From assembly GCF_044628455.1 (NCBI RefSeq), contig NZ_JBIYZW010000003.1, forward strand, positions 786,512-850,511: a stretch of 64,000 nt of DNA, written 5' to 3'. Below are positions 24,846-33,130 of this stretch, in pieces; position 1 is the stretch's first letter, and the number at the start of each line of letters is the position of its first letter. A program made the translations under genes and the position numbers. The DNA comes from Solirubrum sp044628455. GTDB taxonomy: Bacteria > Bacteroidota > Bacteroidia > Cytophagales > Hymenobacteraceae. The notes below the pieces were generated by a model, which saw nothing but the letters and a program-made list of their open reading frames with translations, was not told where the DNA came from and searched no databases.

Positions 24846-26279
24846 CTACAGTTGCTGGCTGACGCTGTAAAGCACCTGGTCATTGGCCAGGTACATCAGC
24901 ATGTAGAAGTTGAGGGCGCCGCTTTTGTAGTTGCCCGAGCCGGCCAGCCGTTTGAAGGCCGCCGGGTAGGTGGGCTCCGCGCCGGCCTGGTGCATGGCCA
25001 TGACCACTACCCCGAGCTTGGCGCCGGCCGTGTCGAGGGCGAAGGCGCCGCCACCCAGCGGGGCCGCGGCGGTGCCGTGTACCCGCTCCTTGTCGAAAGC
25101 CAGCGTCATCGAGTTGGAGGTAGCGGCGGCAATGTCGGCCTTGAGCGCAATGGCGGCGGCCTGGGCCGTGCTCACCGGCTTGCCCACGTCGCTGGTGTTG
25201 TCCACGTTGGCCAGCCCAACCTCTGCTTTGGTCGCAGCGGTGCGGCTCAGCGTTCCATCGCCGGCCACCGTCAGGCCGGCGCCTACAATCACACCGCCCA
25301 GGGCGGAGTACGTGGCCGCCGGCAAGGTGTAGGCCGGGCCACCGCCTGCTCCTGCCTCGTCGTCGGCCCAATACAGGCCGCCGGCACCGTCGCTTTTGAG
25401 CACCTGCCCGTCGGTGCCGCCGGCCGGCACCAGCGTCCCGCGCTGCTCCACGACCTCCAGCCCGGCGGGCAGGTCGTTCGGGTCGAACGTCCACTCGACC
25501 TCGCCGCGCAGCAGGATGTAGGCCCGCTGGCCCTCGTCCGGGTTGAACTCGATGTCCGAGGGGGCATACTTACCGCCTTCCAGAATCAGCACCACCGGCA
25601 CCGGGGAGTTATTGAGCTCCAGGCGGCCCTGGTAAGGCGCCTCGTTGTGGGTGCGCGGGCCGCGGATGCGGCTCGTGCTGGCCACATAGAGTATGGCGTC
25701 CCCGGCGCTCAGCAGGGCCACGTCGAGGAAGTCGTTGGCCTCCAGCGTCAGGACGCAATTGTCCACCGTTAAGTAGCCGTGGCCGCCCAGGTACGTGCCG
25801 CTGGCCCCGCCCGCGTCCTGGGTGAGGGTAACCTCGCGCCGGTTCTGGTGCACGATCTGCGTGCCGTCGAGCTGGCTGATGGCGTCGTGCGTGGCCTCTA
25901 CGCCAGCCGGGGCCGCATTGGGTGCCAGCACGGTAAACGAGGCCTGGGGCGCGCTACTGCCGCCGGTGGTTACCGGCTGCCAGGTGTCGTTGCGGGCCAG
26001 CTCGACGAGCTTCTGCGCATCGCTCATGGCTTCAAACCCTGGGATTTCGCGGCGCATGCGCGTGCCGTCCGGGTAGGTCACGGTCTGCATGTGCGTCCGC
26101 TCCCCGCAGGTACGGCCGAAGTAGAGCACCTCGCCCATGGGCATGGCGTCGCGCTCGGCATCGTCCTGGACGGGCCGGTCCCAGTTGCTCCACTCGACGA
26201 ACGTCAGCGTGTAACTGGCGCCATCGGGCTTGGTGATGGGGCCGCCGGGGTTGGTCGAAAACGGTTTGAGAAACGACAT
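24846..26279 (-). CDS. Phage tail fibre protein
   Basis: The 477-aa protein contains the fibre signature TKAEVGLANVDNTSDVGKPV and the following AQAAAIALKADIAAATS near residues 365-400, a repeat type found in many phage tail fibres. Before it comes GQVLKSDGAGGLYWADD, another common fibre element. The N-terminal part (1-110) would attach to the virion and the C-terminus (430-477) is the probable receptor end. The gene overlaps the gene upstream by one base and is followed by the LRR-like protein. Confidence 0.8.
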   Translation of the reverse strand: MSFLKPFSTNPGGPITKPDGASYTLTFVEWSNWDRPVQDDAERDAMPMGEVLYFGRTCGERTHMQTVTYPDGTRMRREIPGFEAMSDAQKLVELARNDTWQPVTTGGSSAPQASFTVLAPNAAPAGVEATHDAISQLDGTQIVHQNRREVTLTQDAGGASGTYLGGHGYLTVDNCVLTLEANDFLDVALLSAGDAILYVASTSRIRGPRTHNEAPYQGRLELNNSPVPVVLILEGGKYAPSDIEFNPDEGQRAYILLRGEVEWTFDPNDLPAGLEVVEQRGTLVPAGGTDGQVLKSDGAGGLYWADDEAGAGGGPAYTLPAATYSALGGVIVGAGLTVAGDGTLSRTAATKAEVGLANVDNTSDVGKPVSTAQAAAIALKADIAAATSNSMTLAFDKERVHGTAAAPLGGGAFALDTAGAKLGVVVMAMHQAGAEPTYPAAFKRLAGSGNYKSGALNFYMLMYLANDQVLYSVSQQL

Positions 26280-27664
26280 CAGTCTACTTTCAAAGTGGTG
26301 GTGCCAAACTGCTTCTCGCCGGTGCGCGAGGCGCGGAAGGCCTGCTGGAAGCCTTCCGAGTTGGTGAAGGGAAACACCCGGCTCGGGAAGCCGCCGTTCG
26401 GAAACCCGTTCAGAGTAAAGACGCCGGCGCCGTTGCCAGCCTCGAGCCAGCCGGTGATGAGGTAATGGCCGTTGGGCACGTTGATGGTGCGGTTTTGCTG
26501 GCGTGCCTGGCTGAACTCCTGAATGGCTGCGGCCCGCAGCAGGGCCGACAGGTCGGCGTCGCTCATCGTAATCGGGTCGGTAGCCGAGGTGGTGACGAAG
26601 CGCTTGGCCGACACCACCACGGTGGCTGTGGCCAGTTTGGTCAGGCTGCCGGCATCGGTGGCCGATACCGAGAAGGTGGTGTTACCGGCGGAGTTGGCAT
26701 CCAGTACCAGGGAGCCGGCAAGTTTCGGCTGGCCCTCGACGTGCGCGGGGTTGGCCAGCTGGTCGGCCGCGGTGTACACCTGGGCCACGCCCTGCACCAG
26801 CACGGCCGTGATGGTGGGGTTGGTACCAGGCGTCACCACCCAGCTCACGGTGGTGGCCACTGGCGCACCGGGTTGCCGGTAGGCATTGCTCACCGTGACC
26901 ACAATGGTGGCCGGCAGCTCGGGGGCGGCGCCCTTCCGGATCACGCGGCCGTTGGCGTCGTCGTTCACCGTGAGCACGTCGCCGGGATTGATGCCGCCCC
27001 AGGTGCGGGTCGCCGCGAACGTAATCGTGGCCACCGTGCTACCGGCGGATACCGAGGCAAAGAGGGTATAGTAGTCGTCGGTGGCGTCGTCGCCGGTGGG
27101 CTCGGGGTTGTTGCCGCCGTTCATGTCGTTGTCGACCTCCAGCAGGCGGGTTTGCCCGCCCGCGAAGGTGAACTTAAACACGTCGCCTTTGCGGTAATTG
27201 GCCGAGGCGCTCCAGGGCAAGTAGGAGGCCACGCGGTCGTCTTCGTCGCCCTGGGCCAGTACCAGGTGCGCATTCACCAGGTCGTCGGCCGCGGCGCTGA
27301 GGCTGCGGCGCGCGCGGATGGCTCCCGTTTCGTTCGGCACGACGATGTACTGCACCGGCGCTGCGGGCGCTGCTGGTGCGTCTTCGGATCCGCTGCCGAT
27401 GCCGCCGCTCACGTAGTCGCCCACCACCACGGTGCCGCCCAGCACGATGGCGCCCGGCTTGATCAGCGCGAAGCTCTCGACGTTGGGCACGTAGTAGGGC
27501 GCGCCGAGCACCTGGTTGGTGGTCAGGCCGTCGATGAACACCTGCGAGTCCTGCATGTCCTGCAGCAGCTCCCGAAAGGTGGCCTCGGTGATGTTCTGGT
27601 ACTGGTTGTCGGCAAAGCGGGGCAGCCACTTGGCGCCGAAGGCTGCAGGGGATAATCTGGCCAT
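26279..27664 (-). CDS. Phage structural protein with Ig-like beta region (461 aa)
   Basis: The ATG at 27664 (MARLSPAAFGAKWLPRFADN) is used; codons farther upstream overlap the previous gene out of frame. The first 130 residues include QNITEATFRELLQDMQDSQV, a pattern seen in fibre-associated proteins of Bacteroidetes phages. Residues 215-350 are beta-rich with Ser/Thr/Val repeats (ATIVVTVSNAYRQPGAPVAT) like Ig-type domains. The C-terminus is unassigned. It belongs to the fibre operon. Confidence 0.55.
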   Translation of the reverse strand: MARLSPAAFGAKWLPRFADNQYQNITEATFRELLQDMQDSQVFIDGLTTNQVLGAPYYVPNVESFALIKPGAIVLGGTVVVGDYVSGGIGSGSEDAPAAPAAPVQYIVVPNETGAIRARRSLSAAADDLVNAHLVLAQGDEDDRVASYLPWSASANYRKGDVFKFTFAGGQTRLLEVDNDMNGGNNPEPTGDDATDDYYTLFASVSAGSTVATITFAATRTWGGINPGDVLTVNDDANGRVIRKGAAPELPATIVVTVSNAYRQPGAPVATTVSWVVTPGTNPTITAVLVQGVAQVYTAADQLANPAHVEGQPKLAGSLVLDANSAGNTTFSVSATDAGSLTKLATATVVVSAKRFVTTSATDPITMSDADLSALLRAAAIQEFSQARQQNRTINVPNGHYLITGWLEAGNGAGVFTLNGFPNGGFPSRVFPFTNSEGFQQAFRASRTGEKQFGTTTLKVD

Positions 27665-27671
27665 GGGGAAG

Positions 27672-28373
27672 CTATTCGATGGTAAAGGCCACGCGGAAGC
27701 CGCTGCGCACGATGACGGTTTTGCCGGCGGGCACCGTGGCCATAAGGTTGCCGGCCAGGTCGCGCACTTCAACCAGGCCGCCAGCGCCGGTGCCCAGCTG
27801 CACCGCGTGCTCGAGGCCGCGGTCAGATACCAACCAGGAGCCCAGGTAGGGGCGGGCCCGGCGCACGGTGTCGCCGGCGGCGCGCCAGTCGTAGTTGTTG
27901 CGCTGGCCGAAGGCCTCGGCGCCCGAGTCGAAGGTGTCGGAGTAGAGCAGCGGCTGGTCGGGCGTGCCCACCAGCTGCACTTCTCCGTTCCGGTCGCGGG
28001 TAAGGAACACCAGGCGCTGGCCCTGCAGGGTTTCCAGCCCGGCGGCCAGGCCGGCGGTGTGGCGGGGCAGCACGCCCTGTAGCTGCTGCTGGTAAATGTC
28101 GCCGTGGCGCCCGAGGGCCTTGGGGGTCTGCTTGTGGCGCACGGTGTAGCGCGTGCTCACCAGCTGGTACCACACGGCGCCCGGCACTAGATCCAGATCC
28201 TGGCGGATCAGCAACTCGCCGGCGGCGGGCCAGCTGCGGAAGTTGCTGGCCAGGGTGTACCAGACCGCCTCGAGCCCGCCGATGTTGTCGGCGGGCTCTT
28301 GCTCGATGTTGCGCAGGCCGAAGGGGTCGTAAGGCAAGCCCAGGCCGCTCGGGTTAGGAGACTGAACGGCCAT
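27672..28373 (-). CDS. Phage protein of the fibre module (233 aa)
   Basis: The protein starts MAVQSPNPSGLGLPYDPFGL. It is a soluble, beta-rich protein with many aromatic residues (AVWYTLASNFRSW, AVWYQLVSTRYTV) and a hydrophobic C-terminus AGKTVIVRSGFRVAFTIE. It lies two bases after the 202-aa gene and seven bases before the next. I do not recognise a family; a virion role is likely from the neighbours. Confidence 0.55.
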   Translation of the reverse strand: MAVQSPNPSGLGLPYDPFGLRNIEQEPADNIGGLEAVWYTLASNFRSWPAAGELLIRQDLDLVPGAVWYQLVSTRYTVRHKQTPKALGRHGDIYQQQLQGVLPRHTAGLAAGLETLQGQRLVFLTRDRNGEVQLVGTPDQPLLYSDTFDSGAEAFGQRNNYDWRAAGDTVRRARPYLGSWLVSDRGLEHAVQLGTGAGGLVEVRDLAGNLMATVPAGKTVIVRSGFRVAFTIE

Positions 28374-28374
28374 G

Positions 28375-28983
28375 TTATGCGAAAGAGGGCGTCGCTATAA
28401 GTTGCTGACGCAGAGACAACACGGAGGCGTAACGGGACAAACCTCCCGTTTCCTGGGACATTTCAGCCGTTTTCTGAGACAAACCAGCCGTTTTCTGGGA
28501 CATTTTACCTACCGATTTCCCCCTTCTTTTTTTCAGGGCGGGTAGGTTGCAGTTGCGCTGCACGGCCTTGCGCAGGGTCTCGAACTGGATGTCTTCCTCG
28601 CGCAGGTCGTAGGCGCCCATGAAGTCGAGGATGACTTCCCGGATGGAGGTGCTGCGGTTCAGGAAGGAGCGCACCCACAGGTAGAGTTCTTCCTTGAGCA
28701 GCTCGTCGACAAAGTCGTTGAATTGAAAGACGGTGTAGCTGGTGAGTTCCGTCAGGCCGTACTGGTGCACCGGGAAGTTGCGCAGATCCAGCTGCAGCAC
28801 TTGGGTGCAGCCCTGCAGGGAGCCGGCGTGGCTGAGCTTGCCCTTGAGCTGGCGGCGCAGCAGGTGAAACAGCATCTTCCCGAAGCGGTCGGCGTTGCTG
28901 AGCACGTACTCGCCATGCCCGAGGTGCACGTTCAGGTACTTGCGAACGTGCGGTTTAACGGGGAAATCCAGGGTTTTCAACAT
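28375..28983 (-). CDS. Unknown phage protein with C-terminal heptad repeats (202 aa)
   Basis: Residues 1-155 form a helical domain rich in Leu, Phe and basic residues (FGKMLFHLLRRQLKGKLSHA). Residues about 158-185 consist of 7-residue repeats (MSQKTAG, LSQKTAE, MSQETGG, LSRYASV), encoded by 21-bp DNA units. It is the first gene downstream of the AT-rich island at 28984-29225 and so opens the late operon. It could be a late regulator or a structural protein; nothing in the sequence decides. Confidence 0.6.
   Translation of the reverse strand: MLKTLDFPVKPHVRKYLNVHLGHGEYVLSNADRFGKMLFHLLRRQLKGKLSHAGSLQGCTQVLQLDLRNFPVHQYGLTELTSYTVFQFNDFVDELLKEELYLWVRSFLNRSTSIREVILDFMGAYDLREEDIQFETLRKAVQRNCNLPALKKRRGKSVGKMSQKTAGLSQKTAEMSQETGGLSRYASVLSLRQQLIATPSFA
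28434..28502. repeat. 21-bp tandem repeats inside the 202-aa gene
   Basis: On the plus strand GGGACA or GAGACA recurs at 28434, 28455, 28476 and 28497, exactly 21 bp apart, with AGCCGTTTTCT or a near copy in each full unit. Period 21 is a multiple of three, so the repeats are translated as heptads, and equals two helical turns of DNA. Confidence 0.8.
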
Positions 28984-29225
28984 ACAGCGCGCTTAGAACA
29001 GGTTAAAACTACCGCGCTGAACTACCGGGATAAAGGACTCCCGCGCCGGCGCCCACGCGGGCACCGGGAAGCATAAATGTGCTGTCATGTATCTGGAAAT
29101 ATTACAGTGTTCGCTACCGAACAATATTGCCAATCTACAACGTCACATCAAAGGTTCAATCGAGTTAATTATGCTTATTGAACTGATTTTTACTGCTAAA
29201 TGAACGCGGGCTTAAGGCCGAGCTT
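28984..29225. promoter_or_regulatory. AT-rich regulatory island between early and late genes
   Basis: This stretch is clearly richer in A and T than its surroundings. It has a 16-bp dyad TGTTCGCTACCGAACA (29108-29123) partly overlapped by the palindrome CAATATTG (29122-29129), and TTTG on the minus strand at about 29150-29153. It is the likely site of the late promoter and its operator. Only a weak minus-strand -7 match (TATTGTTC) was seen. Confidence 0.55.
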
Positions 29226-29498
29226 CTACTTCCGAGGGTACCAAACGAGGGAGTAGGCCGGAATGCCGCGCACGAACACGTCGCCATCGGTATCGATGGC
29301 GGTCTCAGGCTTAAGCTCTGGAGCGGCATACACCTCCAGCTGGTACCGCCCGGGCCGCTTGGACTTCATCAGCCTGGCGCTGGCGATGTGGTACACCGTG
29401 CCCACCTGGTTGCGCCTCACAATGCTGACGAGAAAATCGTCCGGGGCTGGAGCGGGATGCTCCAGGCCCAGGTCGTAGGTGATCCAGCGGGATTTCAT
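29226..29498 (-). CDS. Hypothetical phage protein (90 aa)
   Basis: The protein starts MKSRWITYDLGLEHPAPAPD and has an alternating hydrophobic pattern (VYHIASARLMKSK, YQLEVYAAPEL) suggesting a small beta domain. It is the last gene of the early operon and overlaps the preceding gene by 4 nt. No family is recognised. Confidence 0.5.
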   Translation of the reverse strand: MKSRWITYDLGLEHPAPAPDDFLVSIVRRNQVGTVYHIASARLMKSKRPGRYQLEVYAAPELKPETAIDTDGDVFVRGIPAYSLVWYPRK

Positions 29499-29722
29499 TT
29501 GCCGGCCTGCAGTGAGCTGGTTTTAAACTGCCGAATCTCTGGTTTATCGGTCTTCCAACCAGGATGCCCTGTGGGGCCGTTAACCTTGCGCTGACGAGCG
29601 GGTAGATCCACCCAGCAGTAGTTAGTCCCGATGGTGCCTGTGACGGTGCCATACCGCCCGTCGTATTGCGTATTGGAGTGTTTGACCTTGACCAGGCTAC
29701 CCACTTTAAAAGAACTATTCAT
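29495..29722 (-). CDS. Small KOW-like phage protein (75 aa)
   Basis: The ATG at 29722 (MNSSFKVGSLVKVKHSNTQY) overlaps the preceding stop by 4 nt. VGSLVKVKHSNTQYDGRYGT followed by VTGTIG is the pattern of an SH3/KOW-type small barrel that often binds nucleic acid or ribosomes. Its C-terminus is basic. Role unknown. Confidence 0.5.
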   Translation of the reverse strand: MNSSFKVGSLVKVKHSNTQYDGRYGTVTGTIGTNYCWVDLPARQRKVNGPTGHPGWKTDKPEIRQFKTSSLQAGK

Positions 29723-30090
29723 TGCGGTATTTGAAAAAAGGGTTCGAGGAGAATGGCTTTCTGGTGCACCTTGCCCAGGGCCGTCAGGAGTTCGTCGCGC
29801 CGGCACTGTTGCTGCAGCTGGCCGGCCAGGTGCGTGAGCAGCTGCAGCTCGTCGTGCTCGAGGCGAATCTTGCGCGGCTTCAGCGGCGACTTCCAGCTGC
29901 GGTGGGCGCTCCAGAGGCGCTTGGCAATGCGGCCGAGGGGCTTGATGCTCAGCGCCTGGGGTAGATCGAGCGGACGCACGGAGGCCTTCGCCACCAGCTG
30001 GAGCAAGTACTGCTCGATGGTGCTGGCCAGCCAAGCCACTTCCTGGTGGTGGAGGTCGATCTTTTGATCGAGGTGGCGCAGGTCGATCAT
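29719..30090 (-). CDS. Hypothetical helical phage protein (123 aa)
   Basis: It starts MIDLRHLDQKIDLHHQEVAW. It is basic and mostly helical with Leu/Gln-rich stretches (DELQLLTHLAGQLQQQCRRD). It overlaps genes on both sides by 4 nt. No family is recognised. Confidence 0.5.
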   Translation of the reverse strand: MIDLRHLDQKIDLHHQEVAWLASTIEQYLLQLVAKASVRPLDLPQALSIKPLGRIAKRLWSAHRSWKSPLKPRKIRLEHDELQLLTHLAGQLQQQCRRDELLTALGKVHQKAILLEPFFQIPQ

Positions 30091-30287
30091 TCGGGTAGGC
30101 GTCTAGGGTACACAGGGCGGTTCAGGAGCACCCATTCCAGCGCTGGGTAGGTGCAACGGCAGGCACAGGCGCGGCACAAGTAGCAGCGGGGGCTGGCGAC
30201 GTATTTGAGAGGGCGCCAATTGCCGCACCCATCACATTCAATGAATCTTAGGCCGCCCTTGGATACTTTCAGATGGCGCAGGCTCAT
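30087..30287 (-). CDS. Small zinc-ribbon-like protein (66 aa)
   Basis: Starting at 30287 (MSLRHLKVSKGGLRFIECDG), it has cysteines in ECDGCGNW and PRCYLCRACACRC, giving CxxC pairs that could bind one or two zinc ions. It is basic. It overlaps the previous gene by 4 nt (ATGA). A nucleic-acid-binding role is plausible. Confidence 0.5.
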   Translation of the reverse strand: MSLRHLKVSKGGLRFIECDGCGNWRPLKYVASPRCYLCRACACRCTYPALEWVLLNRPVYPRRLPE

Positions 30288-30502
30288 AATTCCAGGGACT
30301 GTTGCTGCGGCACTTGTGCCTCGAGCATCTGGATGGCGCGCTCCAGTACTGCAATCCGGAGCGCTGCTATTTCGCGGGTGAGGCCGTGTTTGCCCTGGCG
30401 CACCCAGTCGGGATAGTGGCGGTGGCGCATGGCCAACTCGCGTTTCAGTTCGGTGAGCACGTCGTCGGTGCTGACTTTGGGGAAGGGGCCGAGGTAGCTC
30501 AT
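30284..30502 (-). CDS. Small helical phage protein (72 aa)
   Basis: Starting at 30502 (MSYLGPFPKVSTDDVLTELK), this small protein is helical with the basic stretch RHRHYPDWVRQGKHG. It overlaps the primase-like gene by 4 nt. No family is recognised. Confidence 0.5.
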   Translation of the reverse strand: MSYLGPFPKVSTDDVLTELKRELAMRHRHYPDWVRQGKHGLTREIAALRIAVLERAIQMLEAQVPQQQSLEL

Positions 30503-31815
30503 GAGGCAATGGCAAGGTGGTGTAACAGTTCGCCGATGTGGCCCGGGCGGCGGGTGTCCACGACTTCGCGGTCGGACTCGTCGACCTGCGGCACGGCGTG
30601 GGCGAGGCCGGCGTGCTCCAGGATCTTGAACTTGCGGCCCTGGGTCCGTTCGCAGATGCGGTAGTAGTAGAGCTGGTGGCCCAGCTGGTTGCGGAGCACC
30701 CGCAGCTGCTCCAGGCCGTCGTCGTCGTTGGTGTAGCTGTAGAAGGTGCACTGGCGCCGTTTGCCCTTGCGGCCCCACTGGCCCGGCGCCAGCTCGTCGA
30801 ACACGGCCCACAGCCAGTACTTCGCCGTTTGGCTGGCAGCGCTGGGATTGTCGCGCTTGGGCGGCAGCGGCTTCGTAGGCGGGGTTTTGGTAAGGAAGTC
30901 GTTGAGGTCTTTGTAGCCGCGGTACAGCTCGTTTTGCACCTGCACGCGGCCCGGCAGCGCCTCGCGCAGCACGTGCAGCGCCCGTTCGCCGGCGGCGTCG
31001 TTGTCACCAAACCACCGGATCGGCCCGTCCTGCTCCATGAGCAGCGGCAGCACCGAGCCCAGCAGGTTCACCGAGTTCAGGATGAGCACGGTGCTCCGGA
31101 AGCTGCTCACCCGGTAGCACGTCAGCGCGCTGAGGTAGTCCATGAAGCCCTCGAAGATGTTCACCCCCGGCTCCGTGCCGTGCAACCAGGTGACGCCCTT
31201 CTGGCCGATGGTGCCCTGGAAACCCTTGCTGCGCACTTCCCAGCCGCCTTCCGTTTTCCAGCCCAGGGCGAAGTAGGGCTTGCCACGCTCCTTGCCCTGC
31301 ACCTGGTAGAACACCTGCTGCAGGTGCTCCATGGTGCGCTGGTTGCGCTGGATCAGCGGCCAGTTGATGCCGCGGCTGGTCAGGTACTCCACCAGGGCCT
31401 TCCACGTCAGCGGCTCCGTGCGCACGTCGGTGAAGGTGATGGGGCCGGTGGCCACCGTCTTGCCCTTCGCCGCCGGCTGGGCCAGCGGCAGCTCCGTGGC
31501 TGCCGGCATGTCGAGGGCCCAGGCGGCCAGCACTTGGTGCGCGATGGGCAACGTCACGCCCGTCAGGCGCATGATCAGCTTCAGCACGTCGCCGCCGTAC
31601 ACCTTCTGGCCGGCCTCGGCAGGCTCGCCGAAATCGGCCCACACGTTCTTCGGCTCCGACACCACGAAGCTGGGCGTCTGCTCGTCCGGGCGGAAGGGGG
31701 AGATGAAGTAGTAGTTGCCGCCGGCAGCCGGCCCGGAGACGGGTTGCTGCCCGAGGCGGGCCATGACGGCCAGCAGGGGAATGCGTTTGGTGGAGGCGGT
31801 ATCGAGGCGCGTCAT
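30499..31815 (-). CDS. Toprim-domain DNA primase-like protein
   Basis: The 438-aa protein has an N-terminal region (residues 30-65) with YYFISPFRPDEQTPSFVVS, the context of a primase zinc-binding domain, but the zinc-ligand Cys residues are missing. Residues about 215-290 contain FEGFMDYLSALTCYRV and WFGDNDAAGERAL, the Toprim motifs with conserved Glu and Asp-x-Asp. Proteins of this type are common in Bacteroidetes mobile elements and phages, and make primers or process DNA during replication. No helicase domain was found. It heads an operon of small genes down to 29226. Confidence 0.8.
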   Translation of the reverse strand: MTRLDTASTKRIPLLAVMARLGQQPVSGPAAGGNYYFISPFRPDEQTPSFVVSEPKNVWADFGEPAEAGQKVYGGDVLKLIMRLTGVTLPIAHQVLAAWALDMPAATELPLAQPAAKGKTVATGPITFTDVRTEPLTWKALVEYLTSRGINWPLIQRNQRTMEHLQQVFYQVQGKERGKPYFALGWKTEGGWEVRSKGFQGTIGQKGVTWLHGTEPGVNIFEGFMDYLSALTCYRVSSFRSTVLILNSVNLLGSVLPLLMEQDGPIRWFGDNDAAGERALHVLREALPGRVQVQNELYRGYKDLNDFLTKTPPTKPLPPKRDNPSAASQTAKYWLWAVFDELAPGQWGRKGKRRQCTFYSYTNDDDGLEQLRVLRNQLGHQLYYYRICERTQGRKFKILEHAGLAHAVPQVDESDREVVDTRRPGHIGELLHHLAIAS

Positions 31816-32062
31816 GGCCCGGTTTTTTAAAATTTTGGAAATGGCTCCCCCTACCCACGCTGTCTGCCGGCGTGGCCAGGGTTGGGCGGCCCCGTTTTTC
31901 GGCCGCCCCCGCTCTTTTTTTTTCAGCCAGCCCCTCGTTATCCCCGTCCGGCGTGTGGAAAAGTCGGCTCCGGACCGACGTTCCTATGCTTCATAACATC
32001 TATGGATGTTCTCAGTGGTAGGAACGGTTATAAGGCTGGGATTTTTGCCCGACTATAGTTTT
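31816..32062. promoter_or_regulatory. Non-coding region upstream of the primase operon
   Basis: It holds a strong hairpin with arms GGGCGGCC (31884-31891) and GGCCGCCC (31901-31908) followed on the plus strand by eight T, and a perfect dyad AACATC-N4-GATGTT at 31995-32010. A third inverted repeat, GCCCGAC with GTCGGGC (32047-32077), overlaps the end of the next gene. The dyad may be an operator for a phage regulator. Confidence 0.5.
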
Positions 32063-32629
32063 TTAAGAAGGTCGGGCGGTAGCCTGCGAGAATTGCGCGG
32101 CCAGCGCCAGCAGGCTGGCCATGCCGTTTACAGGGGCCTTTGCGGGCCGCTGCGGGGCCGCTGGTGCTACGCGGGGCGCCGGGGCCGACTGTGAGGCCAT
32201 GGCGACGCAGGGCTCGTCAAACACGATCAGAGCCGGGTTAATCAGCAGCTGCAGGCCGCCGCGCACCTGGGCCTTGCCGCGCAGGAAGCCGTGCTCGATC
32301 AGCGCCAGGATGTGCCGGTAGGCGGTCTTCGGGTCGGCGTTGTCGCAGCGCTTCGCCAGCGACGTGCGCGTGGTGCGAATGGCCAGGTTAATGGCGCGCG
32401 TCGAGCGGCGCCAGTCGGCCAGGAAAATGTTGATGATTTCCTTCATGGTGTGCACCACGTTGCCCTTTAGGCGGGGCAGCTTGAATTTGGGGCGCGGGGC
32501 CTCGAGCGCGGCCAGGTGCGCGGGCACGGCGGCCGGGCGGATGGGCTCGGGGTTCTTGAACAGGCGCTTCAGGCGCGTCCAGGTGGCGGTGTAGTCAATG
32601 CGCAGCTTGAGGGAATCGGGGCGGTACAT
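32063..32629 (-). CDS. Winged-helix phage protein, possible replication initiator (188 aa)
   Basis: Residues about 60-140 show a winged-helix pattern: NVVHTMKEIINIFLADW, then KTAYRHILALIEHGFLRGKA and a hydrophobic beta wing (GLQLLINPALIVF). The C-terminal 45 residues are Ala/Pro-rich. Similar arrangements occur in phage replication initiators and in DNA-binding accessory proteins. It lies between ParB-like and primase-like genes, so a replication role is plausible but not shown. Confidence 0.55.
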   Translation of the reverse strand: MYRPDSLKLRIDYTATWTRLKRLFKNPEPIRPAAVPAHLAALEAPRPKFKLPRLKGNVVHTMKEIINIFLADWRRSTRAINLAIRTTRTSLAKRCDNADPKTAYRHILALIEHGFLRGKAQVRGGLQLLINPALIVFDEPCVAMASQSAPAPRVAPAAPQRPAKAPVNGMASLLALAAQFSQATARPS

Positions 32630-32932
32630 GGGAAGCGGGATGAAGGGTGAACAAAGCGGACGCTGCCGCTACAGTGCAGCAGGGCGGTGCTGCAGGCCGT
32701 TCGGCTTCCTGGCTGGACACCGAAGCCAGCAGCCAGCCGCACACCTTTCCACGAGTAAGCGGGGGCCCCTCATTCGAGGCAGGAAGTATCAGGAGGTGGG
32801 TGGTGGCCACACAGGGCTAGGCCGGCTTCCGGTCGGGGTCAAATTCGCACAGCAGGTGAGCGGAAGCGGTGGCTGGAACAAGCCGGGCGGGGCTCGGCGC
32901 GGGCGGGCCGCGCTCGGAGGCGAGGAAGGGGC
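32630..32932. other. Stretch without a confident gene
   Basis: Two minus-strand frames could be expressed by coupling: a 39-codon frame at 32817-32936 that starts with ATG overlapping the previous stop as ATGA, and a GTG-started frame at 32595-32810 that would overlap the next gene by 35 nt. Both have Pro/Ala-rich translations with no recognisable feature. I see no promoter or RNA here. Confidence 0.35.
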
Positions 32933-33130
32933 TCATTGGCTCAGCGCGTTTTCCAGGTCGCTGATGCTGCGGCGCAGGTTATCCTCCTGGTCGCAGAGTT
33001 GTTGCCAGAGGCCACCGGCCTTGCCGATCATCTTGCGGCAGATGCGGGATTTTTCACCCTTGACGATGCGCAGGTCGCGCTTGAGCTGGGCCAGTACCAC
33101 GCTGTGGCGGGCGGCTTGCAGGATGGTCAT
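32933..33130 (-). CDS. Small helical phage protein (65 aa)
   Basis: It starts MTILQAARHSVVLAQLKRDL, is basic with a heptad-like C-terminus (DQEDNLRRSISDLENALSQ) and overlaps the ParB-like gene by 4 nt. No family is recognised. Confidence 0.5.
   Translation of the reverse strand: MTILQAARHSVVLAQLKRDLRIVKGEKSRICRKMIGKAGGLWQQLCDQEDNLRRSISDLENALSQ

Noticed and set aside
28434..28502. CRISPR array
   Set aside because: Units are contiguous with a 21-bp period and no spacers; no cas gene is in the window.
32595..32936. Two short frames between the winged-helix gene and the 65-aa gene
   Set aside because: Low-complexity translations, a non-ATG start in one, and no family pattern; kept only as a note.
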